Notes: a model not told the origin generated them from the sequence alone. Shown: positions 43,501 to 52,567, counted from the first letter of the stretch. The stretch is DNA of 64,000 nt from Litoreibacter ponti (GCF_003054285.1 NZ_QBKS01000001.1:744001-808000), one strand, 5' to 3'. Translations and numbers: made by a program.

Positions 43501-44359
43501 ACGGGAAGAGCGGCGCGAGATTGCCACTGAGGTCGGCCTCAAAACTGCGCCCGCCATCGCCGCGGCCCGTCAGGGTCACCGCGCCGCGCAGCCGGGGCTC
43601 ATCATTCGTGTCCAGTGCGATCTCGGTTTGCAGATCGTCCAGCGGCCCCTCGCCCTGCACCGCCAACCGCACGGAGGGCCGTCCCGGCAGGTTCAGGCTG
43701 CGCGCCACCAGCCCATCGGCGGCCTCGTCAAGCTGCAGGTCGATCACGACCGCCTCGCTGCCAGCGTCAAAACTCGCGTTCAGCGCGAAGTTGCCTGCCT
43801 GCCCGTCGATGCGCCGCGCATCGATCTGCGCCGCGCCGGAGCCATCCGCCAGCCGCGCGGAAGCCGCCAGCGTCATCTCCGCCTCTGCCCCAAGGATCGG
43901 CGCACCCAGGGCGATGCGCCCGATCTCCACCCGCTCGATCTCGACCGACACCGGCAGGTTCGGCAAGCTGAACCCCTGCGCCTCAGGGCTTGGCATGTCC
44001 GATGGCGGCGCTTGCGGCGGGCGGGATAGGATCGCTTCGGCCACGGTCAACGCGTCGATCTCGATGCGCCCCCGCAGCAGCGCCGAGCGGGTCCAGACCA
44101 TCTCTATCTCGCGCAGCTCCAGCCACACGCCCTGATCGTCGGCAATGGTGATCCGCGCGATCTGGGCCGTGCTGCTGAGCGCGCCTTCAAAGCCTTCAAC
44201 GCGCACCGTGCGGCCCTCGCCGCCAAGCGCGCCCTCAAGCAGCCCCGCCACGAACCCGCGGTCGCTCTCACCCGACAGGTCTTCGGCCAGCTGTTGCGCC
44301 GCAACAAAGCCCGTCCAGAGGGCGACCATCGCCGCCAGCAAAAGGCCCCAGACGCGCAT
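40568..44359 (-). CDS. tamB: Translocation and assembly module inner-membrane protein TamB
   Basis: Encodes 1263 aa. An N-terminal membrane anchor (LLLAAMVALWTGFVAAQQ) precedes a very long run of beta-strand repeats, typical of the TamB/DUF490 lipid-transfer groove. The C-terminus (YLSDNVYSQVTVGDTNTAG...GIYFGKDY) is the conserved DUF490 end that plugs the outer-membrane partner. With TamA it supports outer membrane biogenesis. Its ATG overlaps the tamA stop by 1 bp (TGATG). Confidence 0.95.
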   Translation of the reverse strand: MRVWGLLLAAMVALWTGFVAAQQLAEDLSGESDRGFVAGLLEGALGGEGRTVRVEGFEGALSSTAQIARITIADDQGVWLELREIEMVWTRSALLRGRIEIDALTVAEAILSRPPQAPPSDMPSPEAQGFSLPNLPVSVEIERVEIGRIALGAPILGAEAEMTLAASARLADGSGAAQIDARRIDGQAGNFALNASFDAGSEAVVIDLQLDEAADGLVARSLNLPGRPSVRLAVQGEGPLDDLQTEIALDTNDEPRLRGAVTLTGRGDGGRSFEADLSGNLAPLFPSAYQPFFGDTVALAAEGAQDGAGALTLDALRFETGATELDGALALSPDYWPTRFDMQGRIGAPNGGPLLLPFGESPIRIEAARLSVAHDNAQSEAWTAEVTVDQLDTAAVVAGEVQITAEGTLDDISAPQSGVTGAVQLAASDVAFEDAAVQSAVGAQVQGRFDVAYREGAPVQITGLELSGDQYGLTGEVLVAGLDAEFETRFDTTLQARDLARFAPLAGVDLRGAAEAQLDGRVDAGGAFEIAVKAATRELGVGIAQADAVLAGQTTLVMDAVRDAAGTRVPRLDITNRQLALTATADIVTDATTAEFDLRLPDASVIDPQLEGTVRLTGGASQAPEGWSIRADGTGPFDATVEVDGRVTGAEPAVDFSARLPDIAPLAPGYTGAASVSGRATQNDAGWSVDTQITGPYGLNGEVAGQVTGLNTPDIRYALRLPNVRPLVSSVNGAATVEGTAQAQGEAIVVNASLSGPYGSSARVSGPVTGPAPQVEFSASVPDVGPFGVPLRGALDVDGRAVQQGASWRIDTRMRGLGGTDASVSGTVGGGAMALSANGSAPLALAGPFIAPRSLAGQAQFDLRLDGAPGLQGLSGTVTTQGARLSAPTFAVALEGIDARIGLSGGQAQLDISGAVSTGGQITLRGPVDLTGGMRAALTARLEAVRLVDPTLYETVLQGQVRVEGPLSGGAQISGQIGVGETNIVVPSASTSGFAIVPEIIHQGAPPAVRQTIARAGLDGNGEDAGEGGAGPDYGLNIVINAPSRIFVRGRGLDAEMGGRLTLRGTTNNLISAGRFSLVRGRLDVLGKRFVLDEGSVDLQGQLDPFLRFAATTNTSVGTATVLIEGPASEPRVRFVSSPEAPQDEVLAQIFFGREASQLSAFQALQLASAVATLAGEGGEGVISKLRRGFNLDDLDVTTDAEGNTGLRVGKYLSDNVYSQVTVGDTNTAGVSLNIDLAPNLTASGRVKSDGDTSIGIYFGKDY

Positions 44360-46149
44360 CAGAAGGCCTGCCCGATGCCGATGTAGATCTCGAAGCCGCT
44401 CTGATCGCTGGGGCCTGAAATCGGCAGCCCGACATCAAGCCGCACCGGGCCGATCCCCGTGTCATAGCGGATGCCGAGCCCCGCGCCGCTGTGCCACTCG
44501 CCACTGCTGCCATCGGGGAACTCCTCCGAGCCGACATAGCCCAAATCGTAGAAGCCCACGATGCTGAGGTTGTCCGTGGTCTTGGCCCGGATTTCGCCCG
44601 ACAGGCCGATGAACGACCGCCCGCCCACCGTCGCGCCCGAGGCCAGCTCGACCCCGAGCGACTGGTAGTCCTGCCCCCGCACCGTGCCACCGCCGCCGGA
44701 GTAGAACAGGAAATCCACGGGCGCGTCCTGAAGGCTCGGCCCGCTCACCGCGCCAAGCTGGCCCCGCAGCGCGAAGGTGAATCGGTCCTCGGCCCCGAAG
44801 CTGCGATAGACCCGTCCGTCGGCAAACAGCCGCACCCCGCTGGCGGTGCCTGAGATATTGAGAAACGGCGTCAGCGCGACCCGCGCGTAGTAGCCGTCCG
44901 TCGCGTTCAGCTCGTTGTTGCGGTAGTCGAACTCGGCGCCCATCGGCGCGGTCAGGATGCGGTAGGATTGCTCTCCGAAGGCGTCCACCGTATCGGCCGC
45001 CTCGAACCCCAGACCAAACGTGTATTCACGCTGCAGCGAGGCGTAGCGCCGGATGCCCGCCTCCAGCCGGATGCGGTCGGCGCTGTAATTCGGCTCGTCC
45101 TCGCTTGAAATCTCGGCCTCCGCGTAGAAATCCGTGTCCTCGTTGAAGGTCGCGGGGCGGCCGAAGGTCAGCTGCACATTGTAATCCTCGCCGCCGCTGT
45201 CGCCGCCGATCCCCTCGACCTCGCCCTCGATGCGCAGCCGCTCGGCGCCCCCGAACAGATTGCGGTGGAGCCAGAAGGCGCTCAGGCCGAGGCCCTGCTG
45301 CGTCGAAAGCTCCGCGCCGAAGCCAAAGCGGCGTGGCTTGGCCTCGGTCAGCTGCGTGTTGATATCAAGCACGTCGCCGCGCGGCTGCTCCGCCTCGCTG
45401 AGCACCACGACACTGAAAACGCCCGTGCGGCGCAGGCGGGTGGCGGCAAGCTCCAGCTCCTCAGGATCGAACACCGACCCCGTGGGCAGCCCCGCGATAT
45501 CGCGGATGCGGTCCTCGCGCATCCGCTCGGGTCCGCGGATCACCAGATCGCCAAAGCGCAGGCGCGGGCCGGGATCAAGCCGCAGGTCCGCATCAAGTGC
45601 GCCCGCATCGTGGCGCGCGATGATCGTCTGGCCCGACAGCGCCGCCTTCGCATGGCCCACGTCCCGCCACCCGGTCACGCCCGCCTCGGCGGCATCGCGC
45701 AAGGTCGAGGTCGAGGCCTGCGCGCCGCGGGCGAAGTCTTCCGGCAACTCCGTGCCCGGGGCCAGCGGCGTGAGCTGCACATCGCCAAAGCGGAATTGCT
45801 GGCCTTCGCGCACTGTGATCTGCACCGTGCCGACCGCACGCGGCGGGGCCACGGCGGGGATCGACGCGACCTCGCGCCCGTCCAGCTTGATCGAGATCAC
45901 CGGGCCAAAATATCCCCGGTCGTACAGCAGCCCGACCAGTCGCGCGTAGTCCGCTTGCGCGGCGGCCAATACGTCTTGGGGCGTGGCGGGCTCTTCGCGT
46001 TGCAAAAGGCCCGCAGACAGGGAGGTGGCGCGCAAGGCCTCGGCCAGATCACTGTCGGGGCGGTCGGTGGCGATGCGCACATCGAGCGCGGCCACGGGCA
46101 GGACAGACATCAAAAGAAGCAGGGCCGCGCGGCCGAAAGGTAGTCGCAT
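44359..46149 (-). CDS. tamA: Outer-membrane assembly factor TamA (Omp85 family)
   Basis: Encodes 596 aa from ATG 46149, which begins a signal peptide (LPFGRAALLLLMSVLPVAA); GGAGGAG lies 13 bases upstream. POTRA domains occupy about residues 25-260 (VGTVQITVREGQQFRFGDVQL, RFGDLVIRGPERMREDRIRDIAG). The last 320 residues form the Omp85 barrel with GGGGTVRGQDYQSLG, the VRGY-like lid-loop motif, and a C-terminal Phe. It is co-transcribed with tamB. Confidence 0.95.
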   Translation of the reverse strand: MRLPFGRAALLLLMSVLPVAALDVRIATDRPDSDLAEALRATSLSAGLLQREEPATPQDVLAAAQADYARLVGLLYDRGYFGPVISIKLDGREVASIPAVAPPRAVGTVQITVREGQQFRFGDVQLTPLAPGTELPEDFARGAQASTSTLRDAAEAGVTGWRDVGHAKAALSGQTIIARHDAGALDADLRLDPGPRLRFGDLVIRGPERMREDRIRDIAGLPTGSVFDPEELELAATRLRRTGVFSVVVLSEAEQPRGDVLDINTQLTEAKPRRFGFGAELSTQQGLGLSAFWLHRNLFGGAERLRIEGEVEGIGGDSGGEDYNVQLTFGRPATFNEDTDFYAEAEISSEDEPNYSADRIRLEAGIRRYASLQREYTFGLGFEAADTVDAFGEQSYRILTAPMGAEFDYRNNELNATDGYYARVALTPFLNISGTASGVRLFADGRVYRSFGAEDRFTFALRGQLGAVSGPSLQDAPVDFLFYSGGGGTVRGQDYQSLGVELASGATVGGRSFIGLSGEIRAKTTDNLSIVGFYDLGYVGSEEFPDGSSGEWHSGAGLGIRYDTGIGPVRLDVGLPISGPSDQSGFEIYIGIGQAF

Positions 46150-46338
46150 CAGGTCTAGTGCTCCTCCGGTCAGCCCGGCCCACGTCAGTCGCAAAACGCC
46201 AAGGCGGGGAGATCGGTTCCCGCATGCGGTGCTCCCTAATGCTCTACGCCCCACGCGGCGCGACTGCAACGTGGCGCGGGCCGATCCCTCGTGACATTTG
46301 CGTCAGACGGGTTACCTCTTGGCGCCGAAGGAGAGCCC

Positions 46339-46995
46339 ATGCTGCTGCGCGTCGAAGACCTGACAAAATCCTACCCCGGCGCCGAAGGCCCGGTGGAGGT
46401 GCTGCGCGGCGTGGACTTGCAGCTTGATGCAGGCGAGACGCTGGCGCTGACGGGCGAATCCGGCTCCGGCAAAAGCACGCTGCTGCATCTGGTCGGCGGG
46501 CTCGATGTCGCCGATGGCGGGCGCATCGAAATTGCGGGCCGGGACGTCACCGCGATGGGCGACACCGCCCGCGCGGCGCTGCGGCGCGAGACCGTCGGCG
46601 TGATCTTCCAGCAGTTCAACCTGATCCCGTCTCTGCCCGTTTCGGCCAATATCAGCTTTCAGGCGCGCCTCGCAGGTCGCGCCGATGACGCGCATATCGC
46701 ACAGCTGGCGCAGGCGCTCGGCCTTGGCGCGCAGCTCGACAAATACCCAGAGCAGCTGTCAGGCGGCCAGCAGCAGCGCGTGGCCATCGCACGCACGCTC
46801 GCGGCCCGGCCCCAGCTGGTGCTGGCCGACGAGCCCACGGGCAACCTTGACGAGGCCACGGCCACGGATGTGCTCGACCAATTGCTGCGCCTCGTGACGG
46901 ACACCGGCGCGGCGCTGATGATGGTCACCCACTCGCCCACGCTCGCCGCGCGCATGTCGCGACGCCTGCATCTCAAGCAAGGCCGCCTCGCGTGA
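46339..46995 (+). CDS. ABC transporter ATPase, LolD/MacB-like
   Basis: Encodes 218 aa from ATG 46339 with AAGGAG 6 bases upstream. Walker A is GESGSGKST, the signature LSGGQQQRVAIARTL, and Walker B LVLADEPTGNLDE, as in MacB/LolD mechanotransmission ATPases. It is coupled to the FtsX-type permease by a GTGA overlap and probably powers release of a lipid or lipoprotein from the inner membrane. Confidence 0.9.
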   Translation: MLLRVEDLTKSYPGAEGPVEVLRGVDLQLDAGETLALTGESGSGKSTLLHLVGGLDVADGGRIEIAGRDVTAMGDTARAALRRETVGVIFQQFNLIPSLPVSANISFQARLAGRADDAHIAQLAQALGLGAQLDKYPEQLSGGQQQRVAIARTLAARPQLVLADEPTGNLDEATATDVLDQLLRLVTDTGAALMMVTHSPTLAARMSRRLHLKQGRLA

Positions 46996-49370
46996 CCGCC
47001 GCCGGACTTCAGGCGCTCTGGTCCCATTGGCTGCGCAACAAGTTGCAGCTGTTTACCCTGATCGCGGGGCTGGCGCTGGCCACGGCGCTATGGACAGGGG
47101 TGCAGGCCGTCAATGTCGAGGCGCGCGCCAGCTACGACGCGGCGGCGGCGACCTTGGACGAGGGCCGCTACGACCAGCTTGTGCCGCGTGCGGGCAGCAC
47201 CATCCCCCTTGCGACTTATGTGGCCCTGCGCCGCGCGGGCTGGCAGGTCAGCCCGGTCGTCGAGGGCGAGCTGGACGGCATTCGCGTCATCGGTCTGGAC
47301 CCGCTGACCTCCCCCGGCGGCATGGGACCTGTCAGCCTTGGGCCCGAGCAGGAGCTTGGCGATGTGCTGGGCGGCGCGACCGTCTTCGCCGACGCCCAGA
47401 CCGCGTCCCGGATCGCCCGCGAGGGTTTGCGGGTCACCGAGAACCCCGATATCGCGCCGGGCACCGCGCTCGCCGACATCTCCACCGCGCAGGAGTTGCT
47501 GGGGCAGCCGGGGATCAGCCGCTTGATCATCGCCCCCATCCAGCCCCTGGGCCGACCGCCGCTCGACACGCTCGCCCCAGATCTGACCCTGCGCGCCGCG
47601 CAAGGCGGCAGCGATATCGGACGGCTGACCGACAGTTTCCATCTGAACCTGACCGCCTTCGGCCTGCTCAGCTTCGCCGTCGGCATTTTCATCGTGCATG
47701 GCGCGATCGGTCTCGCCTTCGAGCAGCGCCGCGCCATGGTCCGCACCCTGCGCGCGGTGGGCATGCCGTTGTCGCGCCTGATCGCTCTGCTCGCGCTCGA
47801 GATCACCGCGCTCGCGCTTGTTGCGGGCGCGCTTGGCGTCGTGCTGGGCTATCTCGTCGCCGCGACGCTGCTGCCCGACGTCGCCGCCACCTTGCGCGGG
47901 CTCTACGGCGCAGAGGTCAGCAACCAGTTGCAACTGCGCCCCGAATGGTGGCTCTCGGGTCTGGCCATCGCGCTCGTCGGTGCGGCGCTCGCCGCGTCTG
48001 GTGCGCTGTGGCAGATCGCACGAATGCCGCTGCTGGCCAGCGGCGGCGCGCGGGCCTGGGCGATGGCCAGCGGCAAGGCGCGGGCTTGGCAGATCGTGGG
48101 AGCCGTGGCGTTACTGTCTGGGGCCGCGCTGCTTGCCCTGTTTGGCGAAGGCCTGATCGCCGGCTTCGCGCTGCTCGGCTGCCTGCTGATCGGCGCGGCG
48201 CTAGCGCTGCCCATGGTGCTGGACCGGGTGCTCACGCTGGCCGCCCGAACGACCCGCGCGGTGAAATGGCAATGGTTCTGGGCCGACACGCGCCAGCAGC
48301 TGCGCGGCCTCAGCCTTGCCTTGATGGCGCTGCTGCTGGCCATGGCGGCCAATGTCGGCGTCTCGACCATGGTGTCGAGCTTCCGGACGACCTTCGTGGG
48401 TTTTCTCGACCAGCGCCTGGCGGCAGAGCTTTATGTCTCGACCGCCGCGACCGACGCCGCGCGGCTGGAGGCGTTCGCGCTGGAGCGCGCGCGCGAGGTC
48501 ATGCCGATCCTGTCGGTCGACACCACCGCGGCGGGCCTGCCCGCGGAACTTTACGGCGCACGCATCGGCGACACTTACCGCGAAAACTGGACCTTTCTGG
48601 ATGCAAGCCCCGCCCCGTGGGATCGCGTCGCGGCGGGTGAGGCGCTGTTGATCAACGAGCAGCTCGCACGGCGCGCGGGGCTTTGGGTGGGCGACCCGCT
48701 GGCGCTGAGCGCCGATCTGACCCTGCCCATCGCGGGCGTGTTCGGCGATTACGGCAATCCCATCGGGCAGGTCATCATCTCCGAGCCGCTCTTCGCGACC
48801 CTCCACCCGGGCGAGCGCCCGACCCGTTTCGGCCTGCGCACCGACGACCCCGACGCCCTGCGCCGTGCATTGGTTGAGACGTTCGGCCTGCCCGCCGAAA
48901 ACATCATCGATCAGGCCGGGATCAAGGCGTTCTCGCTGGGCGTGTTCGAGCGAACGTTTACCGTGACCGCCGCGCTCAACGTGCTGACCCTGAGCGTCGC
49001 GGGCTTCGCGATCCTGATGAGCCTGCTGACCCTGTCGGCCATGCGCGTGCCGCAGCTCGCGCCCGTATGGGCGCTTGGGCTGACGCGGCGCGAAATGGGC
49101 CGGCTAGAGCTGATCCGCGCGCTGATCCTCGCCAGCCTGACGGCGCTCTTGGCCTTGCCGCTGGGCCTTGCGCTGGCCTGGGTTTTGCTGGCGGTGGTCA
49201 ATGTGCAGGCTTTCGGGTGGAAGCTGCCGATGTTCCTGTTCCCGCTCGACTACGCGCGCCTTGGCCTCTTCGCGCTGCTCGCCGCGGCGCTGGCGGCGCT
49301 GTGGCCCGCGTGGCGTCTGGCGCGCACGCCGCCGTCGGACTTGTTGAAGGTGTTTGCCAATGAGCGTTAG
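46992..49370 (+). CDS. FtsX-like ABC transporter permease
   Basis: Encodes 792 aa from GTG 46992. It has an N-terminal membrane segment, a large periplasmic loop, a first FtsX-type membrane block (about residues 215-360), a second N-terminal-like membrane segment (about 430) and a C-terminal FtsX block (about 650-790). This tandem layout is typical of permeases in AttEFGH-like operons. The end overlaps the lipocalin-like gene by 11 bp. Confidence 0.88.
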   Translation: MTAAGLQALWSHWLRNKLQLFTLIAGLALATALWTGVQAVNVEARASYDAAAATLDEGRYDQLVPRAGSTIPLATYVALRRAGWQVSPVVEGELDGIRVIGLDPLTSPGGMGPVSLGPEQELGDVLGGATVFADAQTASRIAREGLRVTENPDIAPGTALADISTAQELLGQPGISRLIIAPIQPLGRPPLDTLAPDLTLRAAQGGSDIGRLTDSFHLNLTAFGLLSFAVGIFIVHGAIGLAFEQRRAMVRTLRAVGMPLSRLIALLALEITALALVAGALGVVLGYLVAATLLPDVAATLRGLYGAEVSNQLQLRPEWWLSGLAIALVGAALAASGALWQIARMPLLASGGARAWAMASGKARAWQIVGAVALLSGAALLALFGEGLIAGFALLGCLLIGAALALPMVLDRVLTLAARTTRAVKWQWFWADTRQQLRGLSLALMALLLAMAANVGVSTMVSSFRTTFVGFLDQRLAAELYVSTAATDAARLEAFALERAREVMPILSVDTTAAGLPAELYGARIGDTYRENWTFLDASPAPWDRVAAGEALLINEQLARRAGLWVGDPLALSADLTLPIAGVFGDYGNPIGQVIISEPLFATLHPGERPTRFGLRTDDPDALRRALVETFGLPAENIIDQAGIKAFSLGVFERTFTVTAALNVLTLSVAGFAILMSLLTLSAMRVPQLAPVWALGLTRREMGRLELIRALILASLTALLALPLGLALAWVLLAVVNVQAFGWKLPMFLFPLDYARLGLFALLAAALAALWPAWRLARTPPSDLLKVFANER

Positions 49371-50406
49371 AGCGTTTCTGCTGGCCCTGCTCCTGCTCCT
49401 GCCCCTTCAGGCCTTCGCACAAGGCTTCGCGGGCATCGGGACCGAGGCCGATGGCTTCGCCCGCCCCGAGCGCGGCACGGCCTTTGACTTCCCCGCCGAT
49501 CACGGCGCGCATCCCGATTTTCGCATCGAGTGGTGGTATGTGACGGCCAATATGATCGGCCCCGACGGCACGCCCTACGGGCTGCAATGGACGCTGTTCC
49601 GTTCCGCCCTTGCGCCGGGCGAGGCGCCCGGCTGGTCATCGCCGCAAGTCTGGTTCGCCCACGCCGCCGTGACCACGCCCGACACTCATCTGGCCACAGA
49701 ACGCTTCGCCCGTGGCGGCATCGGACAGGCAGGCGTGGAGCCCGCGCCGTTCCGCGCGTGGATCGACGAGTGGGAGATGGCGGGGCCCGATTTCGACACG
49801 ATGCGCCTGCGGGCCGCTGGGCCTGATTTCGCCTATGACGTCTCGCTCAACGCGCAAGGCCCGTTGGTCTTCCACGGCGACCGCGGCTACTCGGTGAAGT
49901 CGGCGCAGGGGCAGGCCAGCTACTACTACTCGCAACCCTTCTTCGCGCTCGACGGCACGCTCACCCTGCCCGAGGGCGACGTCGCGGTGACGGGTCAGGC
50001 GTGGCTCGATCGGGAATGGTCCTCGCAGCCTTTATCGGAGGATCAGACCGGCTGGGACTGGTTCTCGCTCAGCTTCGACGACGGGGACAAGCTGATGGGA
50101 TTCCGCCTGCGCCAGCGCGACGGCAGTTTCTTCACCTCCGGCACGTGGATCGCAGCCGATGGCACGACGACGGCCATGGGCGACGGCGAGATCGAGGCCG
50201 AGCCACTGGAGACCGCCCGGGTCGAGGGCCGTGACGTCCCCGTCCGCTGGCGCCTGCGCGTGCCCGCCCGCGATGTCGAGGTCGAGGTCGCGGCGATCAA
50301 TGAACAGGCCTGGATGGGCCTTGCGATTTCCTATTGGGAAGGCCCCGTCACCGTGCGCGGCAGCCATGACGGGATCGGCTATCTGGAGATGACCGGCTAT
50401 GAGTGA
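49360..50406 (+). CDS. Lipocalin-like (CrtC/AttH-type) exported protein
   Basis: Encodes 348 aa from ATG 49360 with a signal peptide (SVRAFLLALLLLLPLQAFAQ). Conserved CrtC/AttH elements include HPDFRIEWWYVTANM, LQWTLFRSAL, VTGQAWLDREWSSQPL and GWDWFSLSFDDG. These two-lipocalin proteins occur beside ABC ATPase/FtsX genes and probably bind an exported lipid in the periplasm. Carotenoid hydratase activity is less likely because no carotenoid genes are nearby. Confidence 0.82.
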   Translation: MSVRAFLLALLLLLPLQAFAQGFAGIGTEADGFARPERGTAFDFPADHGAHPDFRIEWWYVTANMIGPDGTPYGLQWTLFRSALAPGEAPGWSSPQVWFAHAAVTTPDTHLATERFARGGIGQAGVEPAPFRAWIDEWEMAGPDFDTMRLRAAGPDFAYDVSLNAQGPLVFHGDRGYSVKSAQGQASYYYSQPFFALDGTLTLPEGDVAVTGQAWLDREWSSQPLSEDQTGWDWFSLSFDDGDKLMGFRLRQRDGSFFTSGTWIAADGTTTAMGDGEIEAEPLETARVEGRDVPVRWRLRVPARDVEVEVAAINEQAWMGLAISYWEGPVTVRGSHDGIGYLEMTGYE

Positions 50407-50953
50407 CCCCGCGGACCTGCAGGTCTTCCTGCGCCTCGCCTGGCAGCGCCTGGGGCGCGGTGTGGCGGACCGGCGCGCGGCGGCGCGCAACATTACATTC
50501 GCCACCGTCTCGCCCGAGGGCCTGCCAGAGGTCCGCACGGTGGTGCTACGCGCGGCCTCGCAGGAGGACGCCACGCTGGAGGTCCACACCGACCCGCACA
50601 CGGCCAAGATCGCGGCGCTGCGGGCCACGCCCTATGCGGAGCTGCAGGTCTGGGACCCCTCCCCCAGACTGCAGATCCGCGCCCGCGCCCGGGTCGAGAT
50701 CGTGACCGGCCCGAAGGCCGATGCGCGCTGGCAGAAGGTCCCCGACCCCGCGCGGCAATCCTACGGGACGCAGCCTACGCCCGGCACCGCCATCGACGGA
50801 CCCTTTGACTACGAAAAGCCCGGGCTGCGGGACGGGTTCGCGGTGCTGATCTGCCATCTCGAGCATATCGATCTGGTCGAGCTGCAGGAGCGCCACAGAC
50901 GGGCCGTCTTCGTCGCGCGCGACGGATGGGCGGGGCGATGGGTCTCGCCCTGA
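50399..50953 (+). CDS. Pyridoxamine 5'-phosphate oxidase-family FMN-binding protein
   Basis: Encodes 184 aa with an 8-bp overlap with the lipocalin-like gene. The split-barrel flavin fold is shown by ATVSPEGLPEVRTVVLRAASQEDATLEVHTD and YAELQVWDPSPRLQIRARARVEI. It resembles the Alr4036-like subgroup, not true PdxH. Substrate is unknown. It is the last gene of the four-gene unit. Confidence 0.85.
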   Translation: MSDPADLQVFLRLAWQRLGRGVADRRAAARNITFATVSPEGLPEVRTVVLRAASQEDATLEVHTDPHTAKIAALRATPYAELQVWDPSPRLQIRARARVEIVTGPKADARWQKVPDPARQSYGTQPTPGTAIDGPFDYEKPGLRDGFAVLICHLEHIDLVELQERHRRAVFVARDGWAGRWVSP

Positions 50954-51011
50954 TCTGAGAAATCAGGGCGATTCAATCGTTTAACCAAAGGTAACCCACG
51001 GGTTACCTTTG
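50948..51011. terminator. Two hairpins between convergent genes
   Basis: The first hairpin pairs CCCTGAT (50948-50954) with ATCAGGG (50962-50968) and includes the stop of the flavin gene. The second is perfect: CAAAGGTAACC (50986-50996) with GGTTACCTTTG (51001-51011). It lies 5 bases before the end of the M56 peptidase gene. Bidirectional termination is likely, though T-runs are short. Confidence 0.6.
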
Positions 51012-51015
51012 AGGC

Positions 51016-52158
51016 TTAGTTCCGGATCCGCCCAAAGGTGGACAGGCGGTTGATCTCGTCGAGCCGCTCCAGATTGACCACGGTGGATAACATCAGCCGG
51101 TCCTGGCTCCAGTCCCCGGGCCGCTGGATCGCCATGGCGGTGACCAGAATGGCGGCCAGCAGCGGCAGGATCATCGCGGCGAAGACCAGCCGCGGGTGAC
51201 GCAGGTGGCGCGCGTCCAGAAGGGTGACGATGCGCTGCTCCAGAAAGCTCATCTTGCCGTCGCGCAGCGCGCTGCGATCCGCGGTCACAAGCGTAACCTT
51301 GGGCACGGCAATGACAAAGGCCCGGTCGCGGCGCAGGGTCTGCTGGCACACGCTCAGCAAGGTCTCGCAATAGGCGCGCGGGCCGATGCGGCCGCGGCCC
51401 AGGACTTCGCTGTCGCAGGCCAGCTCGCGCAGGTCCTCCACCCGGCGCTTCCACGCGTGATAGGCGGGGTTGAGGAAGAAGGCGGGCTTGAGCGCTTCAA
51501 GCAGGATCTCCCACTCGATATCGCCCTGGCGCAGATGCTGGAACTCGTGGGCGAGCGAGACGCGCAGCTCATCGGCATTCGCAAGCATCCCGGACGGGAT
51601 CACCACGTAGTAATTCCACAGCCCGCGCGTCGAGAACGGCACCAGCACCCGGTCGGATAGGTGGATGCGCAGGCGCCCGAAACGGCGCCAGGCGTAGCTG
51701 GTCGCCACGATCCTGCGCAGGCACAGCATCGAGTAGCCAAGCCGCGCGAGCCCCAGAGCGCAGCCCGCAAGGAAGGCGGCAATCACACCCTGCGCCAAGG
51801 GCCCCCGCGCGCCGAGGATGTCGCCGGTGATCGTATCGCGCATCGAAATCAGGCGCTCGAACTCGGTCGCGCGCATCTCGAAGCCTCCATTGAGGTACAG
51901 CGCCACGACCCGGTCGGACAGGTTCATGCTGACCCCGGGCGCGAGCGCCGCCATCAGCTGCGTCAGCCCAAGGATCAGGAACGGCGACAGCACAATGGCC
52001 ACGAAGACCGTATTGAGCAGCCTCAGCTGCGTCGCATAGGCGTGGCGCAGCCCCGCGCCATCGAGAAGCCCGCGTGCGAGCCACCACAGCCCGTAGGCCA
52101 CGGCAAACAGGATATTGGCATTGATAAAAGCGTCGAGAACAGCGTCACCCGGTATCAT
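51016..52158 (-). CDS. BlaR1-like M56 family metallopeptidase
   Basis: Encodes 380 aa. Three or four N-terminal membrane helices are followed by the zinc motif SLAHEFQHLRQGD (H204, E205, H208) and a late membrane helix (LVFAAMILPLLAAILVTAM). M56/BlaR1 proteins sense a cell-envelope signal and cleave the cognate BlaI repressor. The C-terminal penicillin-binding sensor of true BlaR1 is absent, so the signal is unlikely to be a beta-lactam. It overlaps the BlaI-like gene by 14 bp. Confidence 0.88.
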   Translation of the reverse strand: MIPGDAVLDAFINANILFAVAYGLWWLARGLLDGAGLRHAYATQLRLLNTVFVAIVLSPFLILGLTQLMAALAPGVSMNLSDRVVALYLNGGFEMRATEFERLISMRDTITGDILGARGPLAQGVIAAFLAGCALGLARLGYSMLCLRRIVATSYAWRRFGRLRIHLSDRVLVPFSTRGLWNYYVVIPSGMLANADELRVSLAHEFQHLRQGDIEWEILLEALKPAFFLNPAYHAWKRRVEDLRELACDSEVLGRGRIGPRAYCETLLSVCQQTLRRDRAFVIAVPKVTLVTADRSALRDGKMSFLEQRIVTLLDARHLRHPRLVFAAMILPLLAAILVTAMAIQRPGDWSQDRLMLSTVVNLERLDEINRLSTFGRIRN

Positions 52159-52540
52159 TCTTCAACCTCCGATCCACAAGCGCCCGGATTTGCCCCAAAG
52201 CCTCGTCGGTCAGCTCCGCATCATCGACAAGCCGGGCCACAAGGGCCGCGGGCGCGTCGTCGAAAAGCTTGACCGAGAGGTGCTTGAGTGAGCGGGTCTG
52301 GTAGGCGTCCTTGGCCAGCGCGGGGGTGAAGATATGGCGCTTGCCATCCTTCCGGCTGGTCACGAACCCCTTTTGCTCGAGGATACGCAGGATCGTGGCG
52401 GCTGACGTATAGGCGAGGTTGCGGCCTTCCGGCAGCTGGTCCAGCACATCGCGCACTGTCCCCTCTTCCAAGGCCCAGAGCTGGGTCATGAACTCCAGCT
52501 CCACCTCCGTCAGCAAATCGTTTTTCTTTTTCTGTTTCAT
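52145..52540 (-). CDS. BlaI/MecI-family transcriptional repressor
   Basis: Encodes 131 aa from ATG 52540 with an AGGACAG site upstream; longer readings lack support. The winged helix reads LTEVELEFMTQLWALEEGTVRDVLDQLPEGRNLAYTSAATILRILEQKGFV in segments, matching BlaI/MecI/CopY. The cleavable C-terminal helices (LSVKLFDDAPAALVARLVDD) follow. It probably represses its own operon and is inactivated by the M56 peptidase. Confidence 0.92.
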   Translation of the reverse strand: MKQKKKNDLLTEVELEFMTQLWALEEGTVRDVLDQLPEGRNLAYTSAATILRILEQKGFVTSRKDGKRHIFTPALAKDAYQTRSLKHLSVKLFDDAPAALVARLVDDAELTDEALGQIRALVDRRLKNDTG

Positions 52541-52567
52541 CACTGTCCTGCCCTTCGGGCACCGCTC

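Noticed and set aside
50399..50953. True pyridoxamine phosphate oxidase (pdxH)
   Set aside because: The sequence lacks the usual PdxH C-terminal signature and resembles the Alr4036-like flavin-binding subgroup.
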